Below are positions 54,703-63,935 of a stretch of DNA of 64,000 bases, in pieces. Source of the DNA: Sphingomonas sp. TREG-RG-20F-R18-01 (GTDB taxonomy: Bacteria > Pseudomonadota > Alphaproteobacteria > Sphingomonadales > Sphingomonadaceae); NCBI RefSeq assembly GCF_022662475.1, contig NZ_JAKNQQ010000004.1:62001-126000 (forward strand). Reading direction: 5' to 3'. Each line of letters starts with the position of its first letter. The stretch's first letter is position 1. Position numbers and translations under genes: made by a program. The notes under the pieces are model-generated. The model made no database searches. It was not told the DNA's origin and saw only the letters and a list, made by a program, of their open reading frames with translations.

Positions 54703-55275
54703 ATGTTGAAGCGCCGATCACCTTTTCTGGTCCTATTGCGGTTGGCGGCTTGGGCAGTGATTCTGGCCGGCGTGCCCGCGCAAGGGACGGCTGCCGTTCT
54801 GCAGGAGGCAGTGGATACTGACTATCCACTGGGCGTTGCCGATAAGGTTCGCGTGATCGTCTTCGACGAACCGTCTTTATCCGGAGAGTTCATCGTCAAT
54901 GCCAATGGCGCGTTATCGATGCCGTTGATCGGGGACGTTCGCGCGGTCGGGCAAACTGCGACGGAAATTGCGGCAGTCATCCAGCGGAAACTCATGGACG
55001 GTTACGTCCTGCAGCCTCGCGTCAGTATCGATATCCTGACGTTCAGACCGTTTTACATCCTTGGCGAAGTCAACAAGCCCGGAGAGTATCCTTATTCTTC
55101 GGGACTGACCGTGGATGGCGCAGTCGCAACGGCGCAGGGTTACACCTATCGGGCGGACAAGCGGAGCATCTACATCAAGCGCGCGGGGGAAGCGCGTTCG
55201 GTGAAGTCCCGGATTGCACCCGATCTCAAAATACGACCAGGCGACACGATCAGGGTTGGGGAACGCTATCTCTAG
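54703..55275 (+). CDS. Short Wza-like polysaccharide export protein (EPS locus 2)
   Basis: A second periplasmic/outer-membrane export protein of about 190 residues. A signal peptide ends near GTAA (about 30). The Poly_export core has YPLGVADKVRVIVFDEPSLS, then ANGALSMPLIGDVRAVG, and the SLBB part has FYILGEVNKPGEYPYSSGLT. It ends IRPGDTIRVGERYL. As in locus 1 it is too short to include the Wza pore helix and has an OM barrel encoded two genes on. ATG at 54703 is preferred over a TTG three codons earlier. Confidence 0.87.
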   Translation: MLKRRSPFLVLLRLAAWAVILAGVPAQGTAAVLQEAVDTDYPLGVADKVRVIVFDEPSLSGEFIVNANGALSMPLIGDVRAVGQTATEIAAVIQRKLMDGYVLQPRVSIDILTFRPFYILGEVNKPGEYPYSSGLTVDGAVATAQGYTYRADKRSIYIKRAGEARSVKSRIAPDLKIRPGDTIRVGERYL

Positions 55276-55320
55276 CGCGGCTCGAACGACCGCGCGGATA
55301 GCGCAACAAAGGAGTGCACC

Positions 55321-55803
55321 ATGATCAATTCTGGCGCAGTGCGCATTTTGGCGATGATGTTGTCCGGGGCGGGCGTGTCGGGGGATGTTTCCGGCATCGA
55401 CGCGGCCAGCACTGCGCAGGATCAGCAGCCGACGCAACCTGCGCCGGCAGATGCCGGGCCAAGTTCGCCGGACCGCGACAAGCAGATTTCGGCTTTGGCG
55501 GCGTTGCTCGTTGCAGCGTTGAAGGGCGATGGCCGGCCCTCGGCGCAGATCGAAGGCCAGCTGTCCCTAGTCATCAGCCAGGCACAGTCGGGTTGCGGGG
55601 ATTCCCGGACGGCGTTGACGCAGGCGATGGCGCAGGCCGGAACCCTCAGCGCGGCGGCGTCCGTTGCCGTGCGCAACGTCTCCGGCGCACTCCAGCGCTG
55701 CGAGATCGACGGCACTGCGGCCGTCGCGAATGCGCAGACCACCCTCAATCGCGGAACGACCCTGGGCCTGTCCGGGGGAAGCTCGAACTACATTCCGCAA
55801 TAG
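55321..55803 (+). CDS. Unrecognised exported protein of EPS locus 2
   Basis: A 160-residue protein with a strong ribosome-binding site (AAAGGAG, 6 bases before the ATG). The N-terminus is weakly signal-like (VRILAMMLSGAGVSGDV). An Ala/Gln/Pro-rich linker is followed by a predicted helical domain with two cysteines (SGCGDSRTALTQAM and LQRCEIDGTAAVA) and a Gly/Ser end, SGGSSNYIPQ. No family is recognised. Its location between the export protein and OM barrel genes implies a role in secretion or assembly. Confidence 0.7.
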   Translation: MINSGAVRILAMMLSGAGVSGDVSGIDAASTAQDQQPTQPAPADAGPSSPDRDKQISALAALLVAALKGDGRPSAQIEGQLSLVISQAQSGCGDSRTALTQAMAQAGTLSAAASVAVRNVSGALQRCEIDGTAAVANAQTTLNRGTTLGLSGGSSNYIPQ

Positions 55804-55826
55804 CGCAACGCGCCGGAGACATCGAA

Positions 55827-57137
55827 ATGACGCAACGCGCCATCGTCTTGGGAGCATGGATCGGCCTGGCCGGGATAGGGGCGGGTCTTGCCACGCCGGC
55901 TGTGGCGCAGAGTGTCGGCGACAGCTTTGTCGTGCCCAATCTTCCGATCGAATACGACCGCGGCCGCAATACCGGCGTGCTCGACCGCCCCCGGCCGCAA
56001 TATGATGCCCTGGGGGTCAAGATCGGGGGATTCACGCTGTTCCCCCGGCTCGAAACGTCGATCGGCTATTCCGACAACGTCTATCAATCGGCGTCCAACC
56101 GAAAGTCCGATGGCGTGGCGGACCTGTCGCCGAGCGCGCGCCTTACCAGCGACTGGTCGCGACATTCCTTCACGCTCGACGGGGCGGCGGATGTGAAACG
56201 GTTCTTCACCGAGACCCGCCGCAACCAGGACAGCTGGCACGTCGGCGCATCGGGGCGATACGATCTTGGTGGGCAGGCGACCCTGTCCGCGTCGGCGCGG
56301 ACCGAGCGCGCGACGGAGCCGCCAACCTCGGCCGCCTATCCCACTGCAGCCGCGGCGGCGTCGCAATATCAGAGCACGCAGATGCAACTGAACGCGGGCT
56401 ATGCCCCCGGCCGGCTGAAGCTGCAGGGCGGCTTCACGTTCATTGCGCTCGGGTTCGACGATGTGCTCACCTTCGCCAATGGAGTGGTCAGCCAGGCCAA
56501 CCGCAATTCCCACACGGAAAGCGGCTCGGGCCGCGCCGAATATGCGCTCAGTCCGGACACGTCGGTGTTCGTCCAGACGACGTACGACCGGGTCGCCTAC
56601 GCCCGGCCACTGGCCACGGGTATCCCGAACCGGAGTTCTGACACCTATCGCGGGCTGGCCGGCGCGACTTTCGACCTCAGTACGTTGCTGCGGGGGTCGC
56701 TCGGCGTGGGGTATATGCGCCGGCGCTACGATTCAGCGATCTACCGGCCCATCGGCGGTCTGACCGCCGAGGCCCGGATGGAATATTTTCCGACGCCGTT
56801 GACCACGGTGACGGTGTCCGGGCGGCGCCTGATCGAGGATGCGTCGTTCCTGAATTCCGGCGGGTTCGTGAACAATACGGTCGCATTGCGGCTCGATCAC
56901 GAACTGCTGCGCTACGTCCTGCTCGATACCCAGATCGGCTATGAGCATGACAGCTACAAAGGGACCAATGCCAGTCTCGATATCGTCCGCGCGAGCGGGG
57001 GCGCGCGGTATATCCTGACGCGTGAATTCGGCCTGGGCGTGTCCGTCGCGCATGACCTGCGCGCGGCGCATGGCGCCAGCGCGGGGCCTTCCTATCACGA
57101 AACCCGGTTTCTCCTATCCATTGTCGCGCAGCGATAG
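55827..57137 (+). CDS. Outer-membrane beta-barrel protein (EPS locus 2)
   Basis: A 436-residue BBP2-type barrel. The signal peptide ends at VAQS (about 28). Mature strands alternate hydrophobic and polar residues, starting FTLFPRLETSIGYSDNVYQS and ending YHETRFLLSIVAQR. GGAG lies 8 bases before the ATG. It is 23 bases after the unrecognised exported protein gene and 25 bases before the tyrosine kinase gene. By analogy with sphingan loci it would act in EPS export with the short Wza protein. Confidence 0.83.
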   Translation: MTQRAIVLGAWIGLAGIGAGLATPAVAQSVGDSFVVPNLPIEYDRGRNTGVLDRPRPQYDALGVKIGGFTLFPRLETSIGYSDNVYQSASNRKSDGVADLSPSARLTSDWSRHSFTLDGAADVKRFFTETRRNQDSWHVGASGRYDLGGQATLSASARTERATEPPTSAAYPTAAAAASQYQSTQMQLNAGYAPGRLKLQGGFTFIALGFDDVLTFANGVVSQANRNSHTESGSGRAEYALSPDTSVFVQTTYDRVAYARPLATGIPNRSSDTYRGLAGATFDLSTLLRGSLGVGYMRRRYDSAIYRPIGGLTAEARMEYFPTPLTTVTVSGRRLIEDASFLNSGGFVNNTVALRLDHELLRYVLLDTQIGYEHDSYKGTNASLDIVRASGGARYILTREFGLGVSVAHDLRAAHGASAGPSYHETRFLLSIVAQR

Positions 57138-57162
57138 CGACCCTGTCGAAAAGCACCGCAGC

Positions 57163-59322
57163 ATGGACATGACTCTCGAACCGCAGCATTTGCCCCAGGG
57201 CAGTCGTCTCGACCAGAGCCGCCATATCGGACGAAAGCCCGTCACGCTGGCCGCGCTAGGCGCCACGCTGCGTCGCCGATGGAAGGTGATCGGTGCGACG
57301 ATCCTGGTATGTACGCTCGTCGCCATCGTCGGCGGCCTGTTGATCACGCCGCAATATGACGCGGTCGCCCGGATCCGGATAACCCCGGCAAAGCAGGCTC
57401 CGCTCGATTTCGACACCGCGAAGGACGGACCGCTCGACCAGGCGCTGGTCAACACCGAGATGGCCACGATCCGTTCCCGCGATATCGCACGCCGTGTCGT
57501 CACGCGATACGGATTGCAGGGCGATCCGGAATTTGCGGGCCCAGCCGTAAGCGCGCGGCGCGGACCGATCGCAACCGCCCATGCGATCGAAACCGCAACG
57601 TCGGCCGTCCTCCGGCAACTCACGGTCTTGCAGCAGGAAAAGAGCTACGTCCTGACGATTGGCCTGCGTTCGCGCGATCCCGTCAAAGCGGCGCGGCTCG
57701 CCAATGCCATGGCCATGGCGTATATCGACAGCACGGCGGACCTGCAGACGAGCACGGCGACGCGACAGGAGCAAAGCGGGCAGACGGCGCTCCAGCGGCT
57801 TGGCGGCGAAGCCGAAGCGGCGGAGGCCAGCGTTGCGCGCTACCGTGCCGACAGCGGCATCGTGCAGGGGGGCGGGGTCGGCACGATCAACGAGCAGCAG
57901 GTGGTGCCCGTGTCGCAACAGCTCGCGACCGCCAAGGCCGAGGCCGCGGCGTTGCGTTCGAATGTCGCGGCTGCGGAGCGGCAGATCGCGGCCGGCGGCT
58001 CGGACACGGTCTCGGCGGTGTTGTCCGCACCGGCAATCAACGACCTGCGCCGTCAGCGCACCGAAGCCGAGCGCCAGCGGGCCCAGCTCGCCGCGCGGTA
58101 CGGGGACAAGTTCCCCGCGCTGGTCCAGAGCAACCAGCAGATCGTGGCGCTCGACCAGCAGATCGGGCTCGAACAGACCCGGATCATCGAAGGCTTGCGC
58201 AGCGCGGCACGATCCGCGGCAGCCAAGGCCGCGGACCTGCAGCAACAGCTCGATGCGCTCAAGCAGCAGATCGCGCTGAACCGTCAGGCCGCGGTCCGTG
58301 CCGACAGCTTGCAACGCAAGGCCGATGCCGCGACCGCGGCCTATAACCGGATGGCCGGCACGGTCCAGCAGGCCGCCCAGGCGCAGCGCAGCACCGAACC
58401 GCAGGCGCGCTTGTTGGAAGCCGCCGTCGTGCTGGCACGGCCAACCTATCCCAATCGCGCGGCGATCGCGGTGGCGGGCATGCTTGCCGGCTTCGTCCTC
58501 GGCATCGGGGCGGCGGCGACCACGGAAGCATTGCAGACCACGATCCGTAGTCCGGAAGAGATCGAGACGATGCTCGGGCTGCGCTTTGTCGGAGCCGTCC
58601 CGCAATTGGGGCGTCGTCGCCTGGTCGACGAGAACGGGCGCAGCTGCACGCCGGCGGAGACCCTGCACCACCGACCGGTTTCGGCGTATGCCGAAGCCTT
58701 TCGGACCGTCCGCACGGTGATCCGCCCTGGCGGTGCGAAAGTCATCGCAATCGGATCGACCTTGCCGTCCGAGGGCAAGACCACGAGCGCGCTGTCGCTG
58801 GCGCGCGTCATGGCGCTGTCCGGCGACCGCGTCCTGTTGATCGACTGCGATGTCCGCCGTGCCGGGCTGGCGCGTGATCTCGCTTGCTTGCCGATGCTCG
58901 GAACGCTCGAGGTCCTGCGTGGCGAGGCGACGCTCGCGCAGGCGGTGTGCCCAGACGCGATCGCGGGGCTCGACCTGCTGTACGTGTGCGCTCCGACATT
59001 CACGCCCGTGGACCTGTTCGACACCGGCGCGATGGCAACACTGTTGGGTCAGGCGCGCGAACACTATGACCACGTCGTGCTCGATACGCCGCCCTTGCTG
59101 GGGATCGCCGACGCGCGGACGCTGGCCAAGCTCGCCGATGGGGTTCTGCTGCTGGTCAAATGGAACGCCACGCCGGTGTCCGCGATCGATACCGCGCTGG
59201 CGGGGCTCGAACAGGATAGTGCGGTTGTGCTGGGCGGGGTGCTCACCATGGTCGATACGCATTCCGAGGCGATGGGCGGGCTCTATTATTCATCTCGCTA
59301 CAACCGGTATTACGAACAGTGA
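57163..59322 (+). CDS. Fused chain-length protein and bacterial tyrosine kinase (Wzc-like)
   Basis: Inner-membrane polysaccharide copolymerase with a cytoplasmic BY-kinase. The first helix is at about 43-63, a long Ala/Gln-rich periplasmic coiled coil follows, and the second helix is near 430-450 after ARPTYPNRAAI. Kinase motifs: Walker A GSTLPSEGKTTSAL (Glu537-Gly-Lys-Thr), A' VLLIDCDVRRAG and B VVLDTPPLLG. The Tyr-rich tail is LYYSSRYNRYYEQ. ATG at 57163, with no strong ribosome-binding site. Its stop overlaps the next start (GTGA). In locus 1 these two functions are separate proteins. Confidence 0.92.
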   Translation: MDMTLEPQHLPQGSRLDQSRHIGRKPVTLAALGATLRRRWKVIGATILVCTLVAIVGGLLITPQYDAVARIRITPAKQAPLDFDTAKDGPLDQALVNTEMATIRSRDIARRVVTRYGLQGDPEFAGPAVSARRGPIATAHAIETATSAVLRQLTVLQQEKSYVLTIGLRSRDPVKAARLANAMAMAYIDSTADLQTSTATRQEQSGQTALQRLGGEAEAAEASVARYRADSGIVQGGGVGTINEQQVVPVSQQLATAKAEAAALRSNVAAAERQIAAGGSDTVSAVLSAPAINDLRRQRTEAERQRAQLAARYGDKFPALVQSNQQIVALDQQIGLEQTRIIEGLRSAARSAAAKAADLQQQLDALKQQIALNRQAAVRADSLQRKADAATAAYNRMAGTVQQAAQAQRSTEPQARLLEAAVVLARPTYPNRAAIAVAGMLAGFVLGIGAAATTEALQTTIRSPEEIETMLGLRFVGAVPQLGRRRLVDENGRSCTPAETLHHRPVSAYAEAFRTVRTVIRPGGAKVIAIGSTLPSEGKTTSALSLARVMALSGDRVLLIDCDVRRAGLARDLACLPMLGTLEVLRGEATLAQAVCPDAIAGLDLLYVCAPTFTPVDLFDTGAMATLLGQAREHYDHVVLDTPPLLGIADARTLAKLADGVLLLVKWNATPVSAIDTALAGLEQDSAVVLGGVLTMVDTHSEAMGGLYYSSRYNRYYEQ

Positions 59323-59993
59323 GAGGGCGGCGCCGGCTTCGCCGCGGCCTATGGTCCGGTTTGTCGCCGTCCCCCGTCCTGGCTAGCGTTGCCTGTTTGC
59401 TAGGGTGCCTCGGTGCGACCAAGCTGGCGCAGGACGAAGGGCTTGCGGCGGGCATCGCGGCGGCGGCGGGGGAGCGGTCCGCCTCTGCGCGCGACACGGC
59501 GCTCGAAGCCTATGGGGATCGTTCCCCGGCGCACCTGCCGCAGCGAGCGATTGCGCCACTGGCGCAGCTCGCGATCAACGGCGCGCATCTGGGAGCAAGC
59601 CCAGCCTTGCGGGCGCTGAACGCAGTGCGCGCCAAGGCGTTGATCGACCATCTGGAACGGACACGCCCCGGTCGGGACACGACGGTGTTGCTGGTCACGC
59701 AACGCGAATTGCTGGTGAATCATGGCGCCACGGCCGCCGCACTCGGCGCCTTTGCGGGCAGCTACAGGGTTCGGCCGTTCTATGCCGCCTTCGCCGCCTG
59801 GCGGATCGCCTTTGCGCGGATCTACTGGTCGGCGCTGGACCCGGCGACGCAACGGGCGGTGATCGAGGAAGCCGTCTGGCAGACACGCTACGACAATGGG
59901 CGTCGTGGCGGGATCGAGCGGCTGCTGGGGGATTCCCCCGCTGCCGCAGCTTATCAGTTGCGCATGGTCGCGATCGGCCATGGTGCGGGATAA
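59319..59993 (+). CDS. Unrecognised protein of EPS locus 2
   Basis: A 224-residue product with GTG start overlapping the kinase stop (GTGA). The N-terminus could be a basic leader plus a hydrophobic segment (PSPVLASVACLLGCLGATKLA); LLGC resembles a lipobox. The rest is an Ala/Arg-rich helical domain, with RALNAVRAKALIDHLERTRP and RVRPFYAAFAAWRIAFARIY. No family is recognised. Its last 40 bases overlap the convergent O-antigen ligase gene. Translational coupling to the kinase implies a linked role. Confidence 0.65.
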   Translation: MRGRRRLRRGLWSGLSPSPVLASVACLLGCLGATKLAQDEGLAAGIAAAAGERSASARDTALEAYGDRSPAHLPQRAIAPLAQLAINGAHLGASPALRALNAVRAKALIDHLERTRPGRDTTVLLVTQRELLVNHGATAAALGAFAGSYRVRPFYAAFAAWRIAFARIYWSALDPATQRAVIEEAVWQTRYDNGRRGGIERLLGDSPAAAAYQLRMVAIGHGAG

Positions 59994-61432
59994 ACGGACG
60001 TTTCCGTCGACCCGGTGCGTGGCGGGGCCCGGCGACCGAGCAATCGCCCCCAGGCAAGACCCAGCAATACTGCGCATAGCGCGGCGATGGCCGGAACATT
60101 GAGGGCGATATCGGCGATCGATCCTGCAACCGCGACCGCTACCGCAAGCAACAGGGACAGGCCGATCGCGGATGTCCGTGCCGATGGTGCGCGACACAGG
60201 CGCCACAGCAGGTTGACCAGCGCGATCGCGACCAGGGCAACGGCGGGCCAACCCGCCTCGATCGCAAACTGCAGAACCACATCGTGCGCGGCGCCGAAAT
60301 CCCCGACCTGCAGAACCGTTTCGGGAGTGAGGCTGCGTTGGTTTGCGACGGCAAAACCGCCCAGGCCATAGCCGGACAGCGGCGCGTGCATGGCCATCGC
60401 GGCGTAATGGCGCAGGATCGCGATCCGGCTCGCGCCATCGTCGCCGACCGCACCATAGCGTTCGAATACGGTGGCCGTCGACAGCCACAGCGCAGCGGCG
60501 GCCATTCCCAGCGCGCCTGCCCAGAGGGGACGCCGGAGGCGCTGGCGGCCACCCCGGACGGTTGGAAGGAGCGCGACGACGAAAATGATTTGCGCGACGC
60601 AGGTCGCCGCGAAAGCGGTGCGCGACTGGGACAGGGCGACCAGCACGGTCGCCATCATTGCGCCGGTTGTCGCGACCGCCGCGGCGATCGACGGCCAGGC
60701 GCGCGCGCGATCCCGCCATTCCCGCCAATAGTCGTGCGCAACGCCGGTCATCAGCAGGCTGATCATACCGTAGCTGATGCCTGCCGCATTGGCGTTGCCG
60801 ATCAAGCCGCTGAAGCGGTGGTAGCGATGGTCCTCGATCAACGGTCCCAGCAATTCCGGGCTGCCGAACGCGCGCAGGGCCAGTGTCGCCGTCATCAGGA
60901 TCGCGGCGAACAGGCATAGCCATCGAGCGGTCATGCGCGCAAATCCCCGCAATCGGCCGGCGTGGGCAGCGGCCAACAGAAGGGCGACCAGCGAAAAGGC
61001 ATGGCACCAGGCAACGCCCAGGAGGTCCGGGTCCAGCGGCGGGGAGACCAGCCCCGCTGCCAGGCGGGGGCGCAGCGGGAGCGCAACCCATGCCAGCAGC
61101 AGCAGCAGTGGTGCGGCGACTGGTGCCATCCGCAGAGCGAGGCCGGTATCGCTCGGCAAACGCGCAAAGGCGACGGCGGCCCAACCCAGATACAGGATCG
61201 AAGCGACGGCGGACAGTAGCGCCGCATTCGCGCCCTCCATCGCGAGCGGCAGGATCAAGATCAGCGCCAGACCCCGTGAAAGCCAGCGTGCCCCGCGCGC
61301 CGGGCGCAGACCGATCCCCACCGCGCGCGACCGGCGCGGTAGAGCAGGCGGTGGTGACGACCCGTACGCAAAGGGGACGTCCGACCGCCCGGTTGCCCGA
61401 TGGTCGCGAAATTCGGGGCTAGTACGAGCCAC
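59954..61432 (-). CDS. O-antigen ligase / Wzy-like polymerase
   Basis: Multipass membrane protein of the WaaL/Wzy superfamily that would polymerise EPS repeat units. About twelve helices are visible, with the Wzy_C-type region LVALSQSRTAFAATCVAQII. A large periplasmic loop holds FERYGAVGDDGASRIAILRH, SGYGLGGFAVANQ and GAAHDVVLQFAIEAGW, including the conserved HxxxL-type element. GTG start at 61432 overlaps the sugar transferase stop (61419) by 14 bases. It converges with the unrecognised protein gene. Confidence 0.84.
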   Translation of the reverse strand: MARTSPEFRDHRATGRSDVPFAYGSSPPPALPRRSRAVGIGLRPARGARWLSRGLALILILPLAMEGANAALLSAVASILYLGWAAVAFARLPSDTGLALRMAPVAAPLLLLLAWVALPLRPRLAAGLVSPPLDPDLLGVAWCHAFSLVALLLAAAHAGRLRGFARMTARWLCLFAAILMTATLALRAFGSPELLGPLIEDHRYHRFSGLIGNANAAGISYGMISLLMTGVAHDYWREWRDRARAWPSIAAAVATTGAMMATVLVALSQSRTAFAATCVAQIIFVVALLPTVRGGRQRLRRPLWAGALGMAAAALWLSTATVFERYGAVGDDGASRIAILRHYAAMAMHAPLSGYGLGGFAVANQRSLTPETVLQVGDFGAAHDVVLQFAIEAGWPAVALVAIALVNLLWRLCRAPSARTSAIGLSLLLAVAVAVAGSIADIALNVPAIAALCAVLLGLAWGRLLGRRAPPRTGSTETSVYPAPWPIATMRN

Positions 61433-62078
61433 GTTGCAACAGCACGGCGGGTAGCGTCAGCACCATGATCCGTCCGTACAGGCCAAGGCTTCTGCGACGC
61501 GCATAGACGACGTCCAGCGCCACGCGGCGGCGATAGGTCGTGTTGTTGCGGCCGCTGATCTGCCACAGTCCGGTCAAGCCGGGGCGCAGAGCGGTATAAT
61601 GGACAAACCGGCGACCATAACGGGGGATCTCTGCGGCGACGATTGGACGCGGGCCGACCAGGCTCATCGATCCTTGCAGCACGTTCAGCAATTGCGGCAA
61701 TTCGTCGAGGCTGGAGCGACGGAGGAATCGTCCCAGGGGCGTGACGCGCGGATCGTGTCGCAGCTTGTGATCGAACAACCATTCGGCACGGGCACGAAGA
61801 TCACACTCCAACAGGGCCGCAAGCCTGGCGTCGGCATCTTCGGTCATGGTGCGAAATTTCAAGCACTGAAACTCGTGTCCTTGATAGCCGATCCGACGCT
61901 GCGAATAGAAAGCGGGGCCGGTGCTGGTGGATTTGACCAAGGCGGCGACGAAGATCAGTAATGGTCCAAAAAAGATCAGGAGAACTATGCTGATCGCTAT
62001 ATCCAGCAAACGCATGGCGTCGTGAGGAATGCCGGGAATATCCAGATCGATTCGCGTGACGGTGTCGACCTGATCCAT
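61419..62078 (-). CDS. Polyprenyl-phosphate sugar-1-phosphate transferase (EPS locus 2, short form)
   Basis: Initiating transferase of the WbaP/RfbP C-terminal type: a single membrane segment (about 24-48) and the catalytic domain only, without the N-terminal membrane bundle of the locus 1 enzyme. Blocks are [44 protein letters not shown] and [14 protein letters not shown]. The length of 219 residues is normal for this short form. It is upstream of and overlaps the polymerase gene. Confidence 0.9.
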   Translation of the reverse strand: MDQVDTVTRIDLDIPGIPHDAMRLLDIAISIVLLIFFGPLLIFVAALVKSTSTGPAFYSQRRIGYQGHEFQCLKFRTMTEDADARLAALLECDLRARAEWLFDHKLRHDPRVTPLGRFLRRSSLDELPQLLNVLQGSMSLVGPRPIVAAEIPRYGRRFVHYTALRPGLTGLWQISGRNNTTYRRRVALDVVYARRRSLGLYGRIMVLTLPAVLLQRGSY

Positions 62079-62147
62079 ACTGCCCCCACGGTTGGATTTA
62101 TCGAATCACGATCGATATGCTCTCGTGTAAAATATTAAGGGAATATG

Positions 62148-62168
62148 GAATTATAGGTAATTCTATAA
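62148..62168. promoter_or_regulatory. Nested palindromes in the AT-rich promoter of EPS locus 2
   Basis: Two overlapping perfect inverted repeats occur: GAATTA-N4-TAATTC (62148-62163) and TTATAG-N6-CTATAA (62151-62168). They lie 70-90 bases upstream of the sugar transferase ATG in the most AT-rich stretch of the window. They suit a regulator binding over the promoter or a -10 region. Confidence 0.45.
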
Positions 62169-62261
62169 ATGTAGTATGCCGGTAAGTATAAATCCGCCAC
62201 GGGATTTGGATTCCGCCACTTTACTGGCAAGCGCGGGCGCGGACTTTGCGCGGCTGACCGC

Positions 62262-62756
62262 CTAGAGGGGTTCCGCTGGCATTCCGTCGACGGCGGGTGC
62301 CGCCGTTTCGGCGGGGCGTGCGGGTCGCAATCGCATCGCAGCCCTGCGACCCACTGCAATTGCCGGCGCTTCGACGAACAGGAACGCTGCGAAGGATACG
62401 AGCGTGACGAGGATCACGGCAACGGGGTAGAGCCAGACGATCCACGCGAACGGCCGCCCGGCGAGCATTGGCTGCGCGGCGCTGAAGGCGACATGCAGGA
62501 CAATTCCGTGCAGCATGTAAATGCCGAACGAACATTCTCCGAGCACATATGCCCCGCGGTTTGCGACGACCCCGCCGATCCGGTTGCCCGCCGCGACGAT
62601 AAAAAGGAAGAAACCGAGCGGGAACAGCACAGGGAGCGCCAGGGGATTGTGGATCGTCGTCAGGATCCCGCCGACGACCAGGACCGTGACGATCGCTACG
62701 CCCGGATGGCGTGCCCAGGCGCACGGATGGCGAGAAAGGATCAGACGCGCGATCAT
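62262..62756 (-). pseudogene. C-terminal fragment of an acyltransferase family 3 (OafA/YrhL-like) protein
   Basis: A frame of 164 residues with three or four membrane helices and the family end pattern YVLGECSFGIYMLHGIVLHV, then AWIVWLYPVAVILVTLVSFA and FLFVEAPAIA. The N-terminal half of the usual 350-residue enzyme, with its catalytic His and RxxR region, is absent. Upstream sequence belongs to the cell wall hydrolase gene. So this is probably a remnant of an EPS-modifying acyltransferase. Confidence 0.65.
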
Positions 62757-62870
62757 GCCGCGTATTTATCGCTTACGCCCGCTCCGAGATGCTCCACCCA
62801 AGCCAACAGGCAGACGGTTCGCGGCATACCGAAACGGACCAAGACGCCAACTCCATGCCGGGTGGCGACT

Positions 62871-63866
62871 TCAGGTTCCCGGGATGGCGAGAGCAGGGCG
62901 GTCCCGTCGTACCTTCGGATAGAAGTCCCGCGGAGACTTGGCCGAAGCGGTCGGCACGGCGGCGGGGTTGGTCGATGCTACGGGTTCGGTCGGCGCGGTC
63001 GCTGACCGGGACGGCGCGGCCAGTGGCCCGTCGCGCAGGTCCGTTGCGGACACCGGTGGCGCGCCATCTGGACCGGGCGGCATCGTGGTCGCAAATTCCG
63101 TAGGTATCTCCGCATGTTCCAGCGTCGGCGCGACCGAGGCCATCGCATATCCGCCGTAAGGACGGGGCGGCCTGTAGAAGACGTGATGGCCGATGATGGC
63201 GACCTTCGACAGATCGCCGGCCCAGCGGGGAACGATCCAGATCGCGTGATAGTGCGTTGCCTGCCCGGCGGGCAGCGAAATTGCCCCGCGCAACGCCGCC
63301 TCGGCGACGCCGCGGGCGCGCGCCAAGGCGGCGGGATCGGGACGGCGGGCGAGCGATCCGTCGCAGGAGAAGGTGAACTGGCAACCGTCGCGCCGATCGG
63401 CGCCCTCATAGACCACGCCGCAGATCGTCTTGGGATAATGCGGATTGCGCAACCGGTTCAGAACGACCTGAGCGACCGCCTGTTGGCCGGCGATCGGCTC
63501 GCCGGCGGCTTCGTAATAGATTGCGGTGGCGAGACAGGTCGTGGATGCGCCGAAATCGGTCTCGGACAGCCAGGATGGATCGAACGGTGGGGGCGATGGA
63601 TTGGTCGTCGCCAGCGCGCTTGCCAAATTCCGAGCCACTGCCTGTGTGGCGCTCAGATCGAGCGTCTGTTGCGGCAGGAAATGCTCGAGCGGGAGGTCTG
63701 CCGGGCGCGGCTGGATCGATCGCACGGTAGGGGGCGGCACGTCGCCCAACTGTACGATGTCCTGCGACGAAAACGCAACGCTATAGACCAGATATAATAG
63801 GCCGCTTCCGATCGATACTACAAACAGCGTACTATAAAGTATCGAGAGGCGGATCGGCGAGATCAT
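62871..63866 (-). CDS. SleB-type cell wall hydrolase
   Basis: Periplasmic Hydrolase_2 family enzyme acting on peptidoglycan. One N-terminal helix (about 8-30) anchors or exports it. The catalytic domain (about 105-235) begins TTCLATAIYYEAAGEPIAGQ with the conserved Glu pair, followed by AQVVLNRLRNPHYPKTICGV, QFTFSCDGS and THYHAIWIVPRWA. A Pro/Ala/Thr-rich C-terminal tail of about 90 residues is probably disordered. The acyltransferase fragment follows it downstream. Confidence 0.87.
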   Translation of the reverse strand: MISPIRLSILYSTLFVVSIGSGLLYLVYSVAFSSQDIVQLGDVPPPTVRSIQPRPADLPLEHFLPQQTLDLSATQAVARNLASALATTNPSPPPFDPSWLSETDFGASTTCLATAIYYEAAGEPIAGQQAVAQVVLNRLRNPHYPKTICGVVYEGADRRDGCQFTFSCDGSLARRPDPAALARARGVAEAALRGAISLPAGQATHYHAIWIVPRWAGDLSKVAIIGHHVFYRPPRPYGGYAMASVAPTLEHAEIPTEFATTMPPGPDGAPPVSATDLRDGPLAAPSRSATAPTEPVASTNPAAVPTASAKSPRDFYPKVRRDRPALAIPGT

Positions 63867-63935
63867 GGCGCAATGGTGCTATCGCATCATTGATGGAGTC
63901 AATCGCCGTATTTGGAAACTATGCCGGAATACCGT

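Noticed and set aside
57256-59262. Long open frame antisense to the Wzc-like kinase
   Set aside because: Arg/Asp/Gln-rich low-complexity product typical of antisense frames; the sense gene has full family motifs.
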